Source: Sphingomonas crusticola
Lineage (GTDB): Bacteria > Pseudomonadota > Alphaproteobacteria > Sphingomonadales > Sphingomonadaceae
Direction of reading: 5' to 3'
Length of the DNA stretch: 64,000 nt
NCBI RefSeq assembly: GCF_003391115.1
Contig: NZ_QTJP01000001.1
Span: forward strand, 2,812,501 to 2,876,500
Program-made: the position numbers and the translations under genes
Shown: piece by piece, positions 7,387 through 16,529 of the stretch
Position numbering within the stretch: position 1 is the stretch's first letter
Layout: each line of letters starts with the position of its first letter
The notes under the pieces: model-generated
What the model saw: the letters and a program-made list of their open reading frames with translations, nothing else
Told to the model about the DNA's origin: nothing
The model's database searches: none

Positions 7387-9310
7387 GCTGCTCCTGCGCG
7401 CTCAGCCGACGATACTGCTCGCTACCGTCGACGATCGGCGGCGCCCACGGGAAGTCGAGCGTCGGCTGGTTGGCGAAGCGCTGCATTCGCACCGACAGCC
7501 GCGCGCCAGCGCCGGGCGCGAGCCGGACCGTGAAGAAGCGCTGACTGACCGGCTGCGTGCTCTTACCGTCCGACACCGAGACGATCTGGTGCTCGCCATA
7601 AGCGCCGCCCTGGATGACGACGGTGCGGCCTTCGCTCTGGTTGGTATTGACTAAGGTCAAAGTCGAACCGTCGGCGGCGAGGGTCTCGACCAGAGCCGCG
7701 ACGTCCTGCGGGATACCCGCACGCCGCGCGACCGGATCGAAGTAGCGGAAGCGCGTGAACTGCAGCGCGCCGCCGACGCCCGGTGACAGGCGCGACCAGC
7801 CCGGACGGCCGATATGGATGCCGCCCTCCATCAGCTCGATCAAGGCGGTGACGCTGGCCGGATTCTGATCCATCATCGTGTCGGCGAAGCGCGTGTCGGG
7901 CGTGGTCTGATCGGACAGCAAGGCGGCGTGCGCATTACGGATCCGCTCGAGCGCGGAACGCAGCGCGACCTGCGGATATCCCGGGTTCTTGCCCTCGATG
8001 AAGGACAGCCACGGATTGTCCGGCGCGCGCGCACGGTCCGACGGTTTCATGGTGAGATAATAGATGTCCTGGCTGCCGATCAGCCACTTGCCGGGCTTGT
8101 ACGAATACCAGCCGTTGTCCCCATACATGGTCGGCGCCGACAACTTGCCGTCGATCACCTTGGCGTTGGCATTGATGTGATCGGTCATGCGCCGCCAGAC
8201 GTCGAGATATTTGTCATCGCCGGTGATCATATAGGCATTGAGGAAGCCGAGCAGGCAGAAGGGAATACGGTTGCGATCATCGCGCTTGCCGGTCTGCGGC
8301 ACGACCGGGCTGAACGCCCAGCCATAGACACCGCCATACCATTTGCCGCCGGCCTCGCCCCCAATCGTGCCGTCATAGCCGATATTGGTCGGGATCATGT
8401 CGTTGTTGCGGCGCGCGCGATCGACCCAAGCATCGACATATTCGATGATCCAGTCGCGATATTTGGGCTCATGTTCGAGCATATAGGCGTTCAGGGCGAG
8501 CCCGGTCGCTTCGAGGTTGAGCGGATTGTCCCCGGTCGTGTCGTTATAATCTTTGAAGTGGGCGACCATCTGCTCGTAGCTGTGCTCGCCGTGGAGCAGC
8601 GAATTCTGGTCGACGCCGGAGGTGTCGATCGGATCGCCCGCCCAGTCCAGCCCCGTCGCCTTGCGCATTAGCGGCCCGCGGCTGCCATTGAACATGCTGC
8701 GGATGATCTTGTGCTGCTTGTCATAATTGGGCGCGGAGGCATCCTCGCCGATGTAGAAGCCGGCAAAGCGCCGGACGCGATCGCGGTAGCGTTTGTTGTA
8801 AGGGTCGCCGAGCCCCATATTGTTGAAGACGGTCAGCCCCTCACCATTGTGCTGCCAGTCCATCATGACCGGGAATTCGCGGAAATACATGCCATCGCGT
8901 GCGAACGGCACCTCGGTGGTGTGCGCCAGCGTATATTGGCGGACATGGCCCTCATAGGCCTTCTCATACATCTGGCGGACGCGCTCGGACGCTCCGAGCG
9001 CATAGAGCTGGGGCCAGTCGTTGACGTTCTCGATCGCGTCGTCCGGGCCGTCGTCGCCGCCCCAGCGTTCATGTTCGAGCAGGAAGCCGCGCTCGTCGAA
9101 ATAGCGATCGAAGAAGGCTTCGCACGCGGCGGTGTGCGCATCGAGCACGGCACGTTCGAGCAATGCCCATTCGGGCGGTGCCATCGGCACCGCCAGTTCG
9201 AAGATCGGACGATCCGCCGCGGGCAGGGCGGCAAGCGCCTTGGGAGCGGCGAAAGCGCCGGCAGCCAGCGCGGAACCGGCCATCAGGAAGCTTCTGCGGG
9301 ACGTGTTCAT
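7373..9310 (-). CDS. Tat-exported protein of unknown function, candidate glycosidase
   Basis: The 645-aa protein begins with a Tat signal (TSRRSFLMAGSALAAGAFA). The mature part is rich in Trp, Tyr and Asp and has helical motifs spaced as in alpha/alpha-toroid carbohydrate enzymes, for example DWPQLYALG, GEHSYEQMVAHF and GGKWYGGVYGWAF. The last ~100 residues look like a small beta domain. I cannot assign a family with certainty; a glycoside hydrolase acting on uronic-acid oligosaccharides is an inference from the neighbours. It sits between the transporter (27-base gap) and the dehydratase (14-base overlap). GGAGAGGA precedes the ATG. Confidence 0.8.
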   Translation of the reverse strand: MNTSRRSFLMAGSALAAGAFAAPKALAALPAADRPIFELAVPMAPPEWALLERAVLDAHTAACEAFFDRYFDERGFLLEHERWGGDDGPDDAIENVNDWPQLYALGASERVRQMYEKAYEGHVRQYTLAHTTEVPFARDGMYFREFPVMMDWQHNGEGLTVFNNMGLGDPYNKRYRDRVRRFAGFYIGEDASAPNYDKQHKIIRSMFNGSRGPLMRKATGLDWAGDPIDTSGVDQNSLLHGEHSYEQMVAHFKDYNDTTGDNPLNLEATGLALNAYMLEHEPKYRDWIIEYVDAWVDRARRNNDMIPTNIGYDGTIGGEAGGKWYGGVYGWAFSPVVPQTGKRDDRNRIPFCLLGFLNAYMITGDDKYLDVWRRMTDHINANAKVIDGKLSAPTMYGDNGWYSYKPGKWLIGSQDIYYLTMKPSDRARAPDNPWLSFIEGKNPGYPQVALRSALERIRNAHAALLSDQTTPDTRFADTMMDQNPASVTALIELMEGGIHIGRPGWSRLSPGVGGALQFTRFRYFDPVARRAGIPQDVAALVETLAADGSTLTLVNTNQSEGRTVVIQGGAYGEHQIVSVSDGKSTQPVSQRFFTVRLAPGAGARLSVRMQRFANQPTLDFPWAPPIVDGSEQYRRLSAQEQHDLL

Positions 9311-9337
9311 GCAATCCTCTCCGATAGGTGCGACTGT

Positions 9338-10675
9338 TCAGGCCGCGGGCGTTGCCGGCCGCAGTTCCAGTCGCTCGATTTTTTGGGTGATCACGAAATA
9401 AGCGAAGATGGTGAGCAGGCAGTGGGCGCCGACGAAGATCAACGCGCCATCGAACGAGCCGGTCGCCTTGACGATATAACCGACCACAATCGGCATCACG
9501 ATGCCGGCGGTATTGCCAGCCATGTTGAAAATGCCGCCAGTTACGCCGAGCAATTGCTTGGGCGAGGTATCGGCGATCACTGCCCAGCCGAGCGACGCGA
9601 CGCCTTTGCCGAAGAAGGCCGCGGTCATCACCACGATCACCATCACCTGGCTGTCGACATAATTGGCGGCGACGATGACCATCGCCAGCAGCATGCCGAG
9701 CAGCAAAGGTGTCTTGCGCGCGAACGTCAGCGAGCCGGTGCGCCGCAGCAGCAGATCCGAAATGACGCCGCCCAGCACGCCGCCGATGAAGCCGAAGATG
9801 GCCGGGACCGCCGAGACGAAGCCGGCCTGCAGGATCGACATATGACGCTGCTGGACGAGGTAGATCGGAAACCAGGTCGCGAAGAAATAGGTCAGAACGT
9901 TGATGCAATATTGGCCGAGATAGATGCCGAGCAGCATGCGGTTGGCCAGCACCTGGCGGACATTGTGCCAGGTGAACTGGCTTGGCCCCGCGCCCCGCGT
10001 CTCTTCCATGTCGACCAGGCCGCCGCCGGCTTCGATCACGTTCAACTCGGCCGGATTGACGCCCTTGTGGTGGCGCGGGGAGCGCACGACGCTGGCGAAA
10101 ACCGCCGCTGCCAGGAGCCCAAGGCCGCCCATCACGTAGAAGACCGATTCCCAGCCGAAGTCGTGGACCAACCAGCCCATCAGCGGGGCGAAAGCGACCA
10201 GGGAGAAATATTGCGCGGCGTTGAAGATCGCCGACGCAGTGCCGCGCTCGGCCGTTGGAAACCACGCGGCGACGATCCGCGCATTTGCAGGAAAACAGGG
10301 GGCTTCGGCCGCCCCCATCAGGAAGCGCAGCCCGAACAGCATCACTGCTGCCGAGAGGCCGGTCAGAAAACCCGCCGCCCCCTGCAGCAATGTGAATAAC
10401 GACCACAGCAGCAGCGCCGCGATATAGACCAGCTTCGAGCCGTAGCGATCGAGCAGCAAGCCTCCCGGAATCTGCGCCAGCACATAAGCGAAGGCGAAGG
10501 AGGACAAGGCATAGCCCATCGCCACCGGGCTCATCGCAAGCTGTTTGGCTATCGCCGGGCCGGTCATCGCCAGCGTCGCGCGATCAGCGTAGCTGATCGA
10601 TGTGATAACGAACAGGAGCAGCAGGATCAGATAGCGGACGTGGGTCGCCTTCGATCCGGCCCTGGCGGTTGCCAT
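9338..10675 (-). CDS. MFS transporter, glucarate/galactarate (GudP/GarP-like) type
   Basis: This 12-helix major facilitator resembles the anion:cation symporter branch that includes GudP and GarP. SYADRATLAMTGPAI in TM1, GGLLLDRYGSK in the first cytoplasmic loop and RFLMGAAEAPCFPAN in TM4-5 are characteristic. The likely substrate is an aldarate such as galactarate, imported with protons. I chose ATG 10675, 10 bases after AGGAG; an ATG six bases upstream is possible. It is the first gene of the transporter/Tat protein/dehydratase unit, and a conserved operator-promoter block lies about 180-225 bases upstream. Confidence 0.85.
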   Translation of the reverse strand: MATARAGSKATHVRYLILLLLFVITSISYADRATLAMTGPAIAKQLAMSPVAMGYALSSFAFAYVLAQIPGGLLLDRYGSKLVYIAALLLWSLFTLLQGAAGFLTGLSAAVMLFGLRFLMGAAEAPCFPANARIVAAWFPTAERGTASAIFNAAQYFSLVAFAPLMGWLVHDFGWESVFYVMGGLGLLAAAVFASVVRSPRHHKGVNPAELNVIEAGGGLVDMEETRGAGPSQFTWHNVRQVLANRMLLGIYLGQYCINVLTYFFATWFPIYLVQQRHMSILQAGFVSAVPAIFGFIGGVLGGVISDLLLRRTGSLTFARKTPLLLGMLLAMVIVAANYVDSQVMVIVVMTAAFFGKGVASLGWAVIADTSPKQLLGVTGGIFNMAGNTAGIVMPIVVGYIVKATGSFDGALIFVGAHCLLTIFAYFVITQKIERLELRPATPAA

Positions 10676-10828
10676 CTGCATCCCTCTCCTTCCCCGGGGC
10701 CCCGCTCTTGCGGTTGCCTCATTCAGTCCGGGTATCGATTGGCCATGATGACCACGCAATTCCCGCCGGACGTTCGCCCGGTATTCGTTGTCGTGGCGAC
10801 GGACGATGCAGTCAGCGCCACTTGCTCG

Positions 10829-10902
10829 AGTGGATAAGCGGCGCGCCGTCGGAGGTCTAAGTCTATTGCTCTATCGATCGATCCAGTCTGGATATCGATC
10901 AA
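10829..10902 (-). promoter_or_regulatory. Regulon operator-promoter block A (transporter operon)
   Basis: Reading toward the transporter, a 49-bp block ends at 10854. It contains ATCGATCGATAG, then TTAGAC (10860-10855) as candidate -35 and, after 18 bases, TATCCA (10836-10831) as candidate -10. It aligns without gaps to blocks B, C, D and F in this window. A related sequence GGTATCGATTGGCC lies at 10731-10744 in the leader. Confidence 0.7.
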
Positions 10903-10908
10903 GGCCAC

Positions 10909-11814
10909 TCAGGCCCGTCCAAGCTCATTCTCCAACATCGCGACAAGCGGCCGCAATGCGGGATTATCATTGTCGGTTCGCCACACTGCGAACAGTTCGA
11001 CGGGGTTCGCCGGTGTGGTGCCGAGCGGCCGGAAGGCGACGTCCTCCAGATGAAGACTGGTCGCCGCCTCGGGGACGACGGCCGCACCGATGCCGGCGCG
11101 GACCAGGCCGAGCATCGAGTGGATCTGACTGAGGTTCTGCACGACAGTCGGCACAACCTGGGCCGACTCGAACATCAGGTTCAGCATATCGAAGAAATAT
11201 TTGGCGCCCTCATGCGCATACATGATGAACGGCTGCTGGTGGAAATCGTCCAGCGCCAGAACCGCCTTGGCGACCCGTGCATCGCCCGACGGCAATGCCG
11301 CCACCAGCGGTTCGACCAGCACGCGCAGGGTTGCGAATTCGACGCGGTCGATCGGCGGGCGCAGCAGACCCATGTCGATGCGGCCCGATAAAAGCGCCTC
11401 GATCTGGTCGCCGCTGACCATCTCTTTCAACTGGATGGTGATGTTGGGCAACCGCGCGCGGCACAAAGTGATCAGGCGCGGCAGATAGGAATAGCCGGAG
11501 GCGGCGGTGAAGCCGATCGTGATGGTCCCCGCTTCGCCCGACGCAACGCGGCGCGTGGCCAGCGCGGCGCTTTCCGACAAACGCAGAATGCGGCGTGCCT
11601 CGAGCAGGAAGACGCGGCCGGCCGAGGTCAGCGCCACATTGCGGCTGCTGCGTTCGAACAGGCGTACGCCGAGCGCATGTTCCAGCAATTGGATCTGCCG
11701 GCTCAGCGGGGGCTGCGTCATGTTGAGCCGCCGCGCAGCGCGGCCGAAATGAAGTTCGTCCGCCGCCGCCACGAAGCAGCGCAGCTGCCTCAGCTCGAAC
11801 AAGAAACCCGCCAT
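10909..11814 (-). CDS. LysR-type transcriptional regulator
   Basis: The 301-aa protein has the classical N-terminal winged HTH (about residues 7-66): LRCFVAAADELHFGRAARRLNMTQPPLSRQI and LGVRLFERSSRNVALTSAG. A LysR substrate-binding domain follows. It sits between kdgD and the transporter operon on the same strand, 55 bases after the start of the leader to kdgD's stop. It is the only specific regulator inside the pectin/galactarate cluster. I infer that it activates the promoters carrying the shared block, since the conserved operator lies just upstream of the -35 box as expected for LysR activators. The inducer would be an aldarate or a pathway intermediate. Confidence 0.87.
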   Translation of the reverse strand: MAGFLFELRQLRCFVAAADELHFGRAARRLNMTQPPLSRQIQLLEHALGVRLFERSSRNVALTSAGRVFLLEARRILRLSESAALATRRVASGEAGTITIGFTAASGYSYLPRLITLCRARLPNITIQLKEMVSGDQIEALLSGRIDMGLLRPPIDRVEFATLRVLVEPLVAALPSGDARVAKAVLALDDFHQQPFIMYAHEGAKYFFDMLNLMFESAQVVPTVVQNLSQIHSMLGLVRAGIGAAVVPEAATSLHLEDVAFRPLGTTPANPVELFAVWRTDNDNPALRPLVAMLENELGRA

Positions 11815-11869
11815 TGCACGGAGCTACATCCTTCCCGCAGAGAAGGGTAGCTGTGTTGCGCAGGCAGTG

Positions 11870-12826
11870 TCAGGCGGATGCTCGCGCGGACTGCCGGGCC
11901 GGCTGGTCGACCGAGGCGATCAGGCTCGCCAGGGCCTCGAAATGCTCGGGACTCAGATCGGTCAACGGCGGCCGCACCGGCCCCGCCGAACGTCCGATCA
12001 CCGTCATGCCCGCTTTCACGATCGACACCGCATAGCCGCGGGTCGTGTTGCGCAGCGCGATATAAGGCAGCACGAATTCGGTTAGACCCTTCATCACCGT
12101 GGCTCGATCGCCCGCGCGGATGGCATCGTAGAAAGCGAGCGCCCAGTCCGGCAGAAAATTGAAGATGGCGGACGAATAGGTCGTAACGCCGATATGATCG
12201 TAGGCGAGCGCGAACGTCTCCGCAGTCGGCAGACCGCCGACATAGATCAGACGATCGCCCATCCGTGCATGGATGCGCATCATCAGCTCAAGGTCGCCTA
12301 CACCGTCTTTGAAACCGACCAGATTGGGGTTGCGATCACACAGCCGCGCGAGCGAATCCTCGTTTAGTACGGCGTTGTCGCGGTTATAGACGATCACCCC
12401 GAGCGAGGTCGCCTTGCAGACCGCCTCCACGTGCGCGATCAATCCTTCCTGGCTCGGCACCATCAGGTATGGCGGCAGCAGCAGTACGCCGTTGGCGCCC
12501 GCGGCTTCTGCATCCCGCGCGATCTCGGTGGCGATCGCGGTGCCGTAGCCGCAGCCCGCAATTACCGGGATTCTGCCAGCCGTCTCCGCGACGGCGGCAC
12601 GCACGACGATGCTGACTTCCGAAGGCGTCAGCGAGAAGAATTCGCCGGTACCGCCGGCTGCAAACAGCCCTGCAAGCGGCCGTTCGAGCAACCATGCGCA
12701 ATGGTCGCGGTACGGTCCTTCCGCAAACGCGAGGTCGGCTTCGAAATGCGTGACCGGGAAGGACAGCAGGCCCTTCGCGAGCCGTTGGGCCATCTCGTTC
12801 GGCGTCATCTTGGTCATGCCTGTCAT
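11870..12826 (-). CDS. kdgD: 5-dehydro-4-deoxyglucarate dehydratase (KdgD)
   Basis: The 318-aa protein belongs to the DHDPS/NAL class I aldolase family. It converts 5-dehydro-4-deoxyglucarate to 2-oxoglutarate semialdehyde with loss of water and CO2. Family-specific segments are visible: [14 protein letters not shown] (19-32), [17 protein letters not shown] (54-70), the tyrosine in [11 protein letters not shown] (Tyr147) and the Schiff-base lysine in [14 protein letters not shown] (Lys173). This is the step after galactarate dehydratase. The semialdehyde dehydrogenase that would finish the route is not in the window. Operator block B lies about 160 bases upstream. Confidence 0.9.
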   Translation of the reverse strand: MTGMTKMTPNEMAQRLAKGLLSFPVTHFEADLAFAEGPYRDHCAWLLERPLAGLFAAGGTGEFFSLTPSEVSIVVRAAVAETAGRIPVIAGCGYGTAIATEIARDAEAAGANGVLLLPPYLMVPSQEGLIAHVEAVCKATSLGVIVYNRDNAVLNEDSLARLCDRNPNLVGFKDGVGDLELMMRIHARMGDRLIYVGGLPTAETFALAYDHIGVTTYSSAIFNFLPDWALAFYDAIRAGDRATVMKGLTEFVLPYIALRNTTRGYAVSIVKAGMTVIGRSAGPVRPPLTDLSPEHFEALASLIASVDQPARQSARASA

Positions 12827-12945
12827 GATCCCCCGCTCAACCTCTTTTCTTGCCGCGCCCGCCCGGCCAGCAAGCCCAAGCGTAGCATGTAATCATCCGG
12901 CGCGTGGCCGAGGACGGCACCAAAGGCGCCGCCGCTGTCCGATCG

Positions 12946-13017
12946 AGCTAACCCAGCCTTCGGCCAATGGTCCAAGCCAAAGATGCTATCGATCGATACG
13001 ATATCTGGCTTGATCTT
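12946..13017 (-). promoter_or_regulatory. Regulon operator-promoter block B (kdgD)
   Basis: Reading toward kdgD, ATCGATCGATAG is followed at the family spacing by TTGGAC (candidate -35, 12975-12970) and, 18 bases on, TTAGCT (candidate -10). The start codon of kdgD is about 125 bases further. The 49-bp block aligns without gaps with A, C, D and F. Confidence 0.65.
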
Positions 13018-13239
13018 GCTGAAGGATAACTAGCGCCTCAAGTCTTCAGTCTAATGCGGAGGTCGGAATAGATTGGCGCATGCCCCGCACGTGGGCGGAT
13101 TTATAGGTGAAATGTCAGATATTTAGGGCACGGCCGGACGGCTCTGGCCTGCGGGCGGGGTGAGCGTGAGCGACATTCAGAAGGATGCTGCGGGGTTTGC
13201 GTGAGTTCCTGCCTCCCTGCGATATGTGGACGATAGCCT

Positions 13240-13311
13240 GCGTCTGATATCAGAGTTGGATCGATCGATAGTCGATTTGATTTAGACCGACGCGACCCGG
13301 GGCTGTAACTT
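13240..13311 (+). promoter_or_regulatory. Regulon operator-promoter block C (first TonB receptor)
   Basis: A CTGATATCAG palindrome and ATCGATCGATAG are followed by TTAGAC at 13282-13287 (candidate -35) and TAACTT at 13306-13311 (candidate -10, 18-base spacer). It lies about 130 bases upstream of the receptor start and has the opposite orientation to block B, as expected for the opposite strand. Confidence 0.7.
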
Positions 13312-13438
13312 TCCTCAACAATGCACCTTCGTCCGCCCGCCTGCTGGCGAGCGCAAGCGGAAGTGCGGAAAGATAAGGCCGCGATGCGGCATATGCTCGG
13401 CGAGCACCCGTCTCGAGAGCGAAGGAAGGGGAGAGGAT

Positions 13439-16420
13439 ATGACCAACCCGTCTCGTTTCAAGCTCGGCGCTTCGGCGTTTGCGTTGACCGCCGGTGTCGC
13501 GCTCGCCGCATCCGCCAACGCCCAGACGCCGCCCTCCACCGGCGCGACCGAGCCGGCGATGACCAACGCCACCGGCCCTGACACGCCTGCGACCCAGGCT
13601 CCGCCAGCCAACGCGGCACCCTCGCTCACCGCCGCCTCCCAGCCCAACGTCATCGAAGACGAGATCGTTGTAACCGGCACCAGCATCCGCGGCGTTCAGC
13701 CGGTCGGCGCCAATCTCATCTCGGTTGGTCCCAAGGAGATCGCCGCGACCGGCGCGCAGACGTTGACGCAGATCTTGGCGACCGTCCCCGCGCTCTCCAG
13801 CATGGGCAATGCCGGCCAGGGTGAGGTCAAAGGCTCTTATTATCAGCCGCAGATCCACCAGCTCGGCGGCAGCGCCAGCTCCTCCACCTTGGTGCTGATC
13901 GATGGCCATCGGACCTCGCCCGGCGGCACCAACCATACCAATACCGATCCTGGTATCGTGCCGATCAACATGATCGAACGGGTCGAGGTGTTGCCGGAAG
14001 GCGCATCGTCGACCTATGGCTCAGATGCGGTCGCCGGTGTTGTCAATTTCATTACCCGGACCAAGTTCGATGGTGTCCAGGTCGGCGGGCAATATACTTA
14101 TGCCGACGGGACGCGCGGATGGCAGGCGTCGGCCCTGGCGGGCAAGACGTGGGACGCCGCGTCGGTTATCCTGGCTTATTCGCACACCAGCCAGAGCTCG
14201 TTGGATGCGACCCAGCGGCCCTACACCAACCCCAACCAGACCAGCCGCGGCGGAACTAATTTCAACAATTTCAACTGCGGGCCGGCGACGCTGCAGCCGG
14301 GCGGATCGGGACCGATCTTCCTGAGCGCGACTTCCGGGACAAGCGTCGCCAATTCGGCCGCCAACTCGCCCTGCAGTTCCTGGGCCTATACGACATTGCT
14401 GCCCCGGGAGCAGCGCGACAACGTCATGGCCAAAGGCAGGATCGAGCTGAGCGACAAGCTCACCCTGAGCGGCGACGTCGTCTACGGCGTGCGCCGCACG
14501 ACCAGCGCCATTTCGCGCGGCACGTTGACCGCAACCGCCTTCGCCACCGGCACGCAGGCCAATCCATTCTATATCACGCCGGCCGGCTATACCGGCACCG
14601 CGACGCGGGAGACGGTGCGCTACGATTTCGACGACCTGCTCGGACGCGGCGCCAAGGAGCGTACCGGTTCGGACAGCTTCTACGCCGACGGCAACCTCAA
14701 TTATAAGGTCGGCAGCAATTTCGAGGTCAATCTGCTGGTCTTAGCGGCACATGACGACAGCTATGATCGCACCAACGGTGTCGCCAACCAGAGCGTCGCC
14801 ACCCTCGCACTCAACGGCACCACCAATACCGCTGGCAGCCTGACCCAGCCATCCATCCCCAACACCACCGGCATCATCACGCAGCTTCCGCTGACGACGG
14901 CGAACGCGCTCGACGTCTGGAACGGCGGCTCGACCAACCGGACGTCGAGCGCGGTCCGCTCTCTACTGCTCGATAACGCCACCCTGCTGCGCCAAGTGTT
15001 CGCGGTCCGTCAGGCGCGACTGAGCACCGACGGCAAATTGTTCGCGCTGCCCGCCGGCGACGTAGGCGTCGCAATCGGCGCGGAATATCTGCGCACACAT
15101 CTCGACGAGCTGCAGGTCCAGAGCAACAATACCGGGCCAGCGAGCGCGGGATCGAACAACATCCAGCTCGGCTTCACCCGCGTCGTCAAATCGGCGTTCG
15201 GCGAGATCCGCATCCCGATCATCAGCGCCGACATGGACATACCGTTCGTGGAGACGGTCAACCTCAACCTGTCCGGGCGCTACGATCATTATAACGATTT
15301 CGGCACGACCACGAATCCCAAGGTGGCGGTCGACTGGACGATTGGGCACGGCTTCAAGCTGCGCGGCAATTGGTCGACCTCATTCGTGGCGCCGCCGCTC
15401 GACATCGTCGGCGATCAGTATGGCACCTACGTCAATTCGCGCTACACCACCTTCACCAACAATGTCGCGGTGCCGGTGTCACTCTACCCGACCTTGCCGC
15501 AGATGGGCATTGCCGGCTGCACCGCGACCTCGGTGACCTGCAACATCTCCTCGCTGCAGGGCCTGCGGGTGAATACCGGCGATCACAATGCCGGGCCGCA
15601 GAAGGGACGCGGCTATTCGTTCGGCCTGGATTTCCATCCGGATTTCTTCAGCGGATTGAGTGGCCAGGTCACTTTCTGGCATGAGCGGCTGCGCGGCGCG
15701 GTCACCGGCCCCCAGATCGGCTTCGTGGTCAACACCGCATCGCTCGCGCATCTGCTGACCTTCTATCCGGGCGGCGCCACGACCGCCCAGATCAACGCCG
15801 CGACCGCGCACGTTCCCGCCGGCGGCGCGCTCCCTTCGCGCACCGATTATATTCTGGAAGTGATCAACTCCAATTATCTGAACCTCAACGTGTCGGGCAT
15901 CGACGCGTCGGTCACCTACACATTGCACACGGGTGGGGCGGGCACCTTCGTGATTGGAGACGCGATCACCTATTTCACCAAGTTCGACCAGTCCTATGGC
16001 ACTGACGGCGTATCTTACAGCGTGCTCAATACGACCGGCGCAAACGGCGTATTTCCTTCGGTGAAGCTGCAAATGCGTGCCAATCTCGGCTGGCAGCTGG
16101 GCGGCTTCAATGCCAATCTGTTTATGAATTATACCGGCCATTACAAGAATTGGTCGTCGAGTGCGGTAACGCCCGTCACGCTAAACGCGCAGAACAATCC
16201 CGACGGCGGTGGCGATCCTGTGCGCGCCAATACGACCTTCGATGCAAACCTCGCTTATACGTTTTCGGGCGGCTTCCTCGACGGGCAAGTGATCTCGCTC
16301 AACGTGCGAAACATGTTCAACCGCAAGGCACCCTTCTACAACGCCAGCAATGGCTATGACGGCTATGTCGCCAACGTGCTCGGCCGCCAGATTTCGGTCG
16401 GGGCGCAGATCAAATTTTAG
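13439..16420 (+). CDS. TonB-dependent receptor (pectin/galactarate cluster, first)
   Basis: The 993-aa outer-membrane receptor has a signal peptide (about 1-28, ending ANAQ), a Pro/Ala/Thr-rich linker, and the TonB-box region EDEIVVTG (73-80). The plug domain (GTSIRGVQPVGANLI onward, with VLIDGHRT, YGSDAVAGVVNFIT) and a 22-strand type barrel ending in GRQISVGAQIKF follow. It lacks an STN domain, so it is not a transducer. In this cluster it most likely imports pectin-derived oligosaccharides with TonB energy. Substrate choice is inferred from the neighbours and the shared promoter block. AGGGGAGAGG precedes the ATG. Confidence 0.88.
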   Translation: MTNPSRFKLGASAFALTAGVALAASANAQTPPSTGATEPAMTNATGPDTPATQAPPANAAPSLTAASQPNVIEDEIVVTGTSIRGVQPVGANLISVGPKEIAATGAQTLTQILATVPALSSMGNAGQGEVKGSYYQPQIHQLGGSASSSTLVLIDGHRTSPGGTNHTNTDPGIVPINMIERVEVLPEGASSTYGSDAVAGVVNFITRTKFDGVQVGGQYTYADGTRGWQASALAGKTWDAASVILAYSHTSQSSLDATQRPYTNPNQTSRGGTNFNNFNCGPATLQPGGSGPIFLSATSGTSVANSAANSPCSSWAYTTLLPREQRDNVMAKGRIELSDKLTLSGDVVYGVRRTTSAISRGTLTATAFATGTQANPFYITPAGYTGTATRETVRYDFDDLLGRGAKERTGSDSFYADGNLNYKVGSNFEVNLLVLAAHDDSYDRTNGVANQSVATLALNGTTNTAGSLTQPSIPNTTGIITQLPLTTANALDVWNGGSTNRTSSAVRSLLLDNATLLRQVFAVRQARLSTDGKLFALPAGDVGVAIGAEYLRTHLDELQVQSNNTGPASAGSNNIQLGFTRVVKSAFGEIRIPIISADMDIPFVETVNLNLSGRYDHYNDFGTTTNPKVAVDWTIGHGFKLRGNWSTSFVAPPLDIVGDQYGTYVNSRYTTFTNNVAVPVSLYPTLPQMGIAGCTATSVTCNISSLQGLRVNTGDHNAGPQKGRGYSFGLDFHPDFFSGLSGQVTFWHERLRGAVTGPQIGFVVNTASLAHLLTFYPGGATTAQINAATAHVPAGGALPSRTDYILEVINSNYLNLNVSGIDASVTYTLHTGGAGTFVIGDAITYFTKFDQSYGTDGVSYSVLNTTGANGVFPSVKLQMRANLGWQLGGFNANLFMNYTGHYKNWSSSAVTPVTLNAQNNPDGGGDPVRANTTFDANLAYTFSGGFLDGQVISLNVRNMFNRKAPFYNASNGYDGYVANVLGRQISVGAQIKF

Positions 16421-16529
16421 TATGATGCCGGTGCTCGACCTTGGCCTGACCAAGCGCCGGCTTGTCTGGATTGGTGCAGGGAAGACGGCGACAAGCTTGC
16501 CGCTGCTCCCCGCTTCCCCACCAAGTGGT

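Larger units (their letters stand above)
12827..13438. other. Divergent intergenic region with operator blocks B and C
   Basis: The 610 bases between kdgD and the first TonB receptor hold block B facing kdgD and block C facing the receptor. Between them (about 13020-13240) I see no gene, terminator or repeat. Confidence 0.6.

Noticed and set aside
8711-10399. Long open frame on the plus strand opposite the transporter and Tat protein genes
   Set aside because: Its translation is His/Gln/Arg rich without motifs, and the minus-strand genes have clear families. It is an antisense shadow of GC-rich codons.
10725-10744. Additional ATCGATTGG-containing site in the transporter leader
   Set aside because: It shares only a short core with the 49-bp blocks and lies downstream of the predicted promoter, so I do not count it as a sixth operator.
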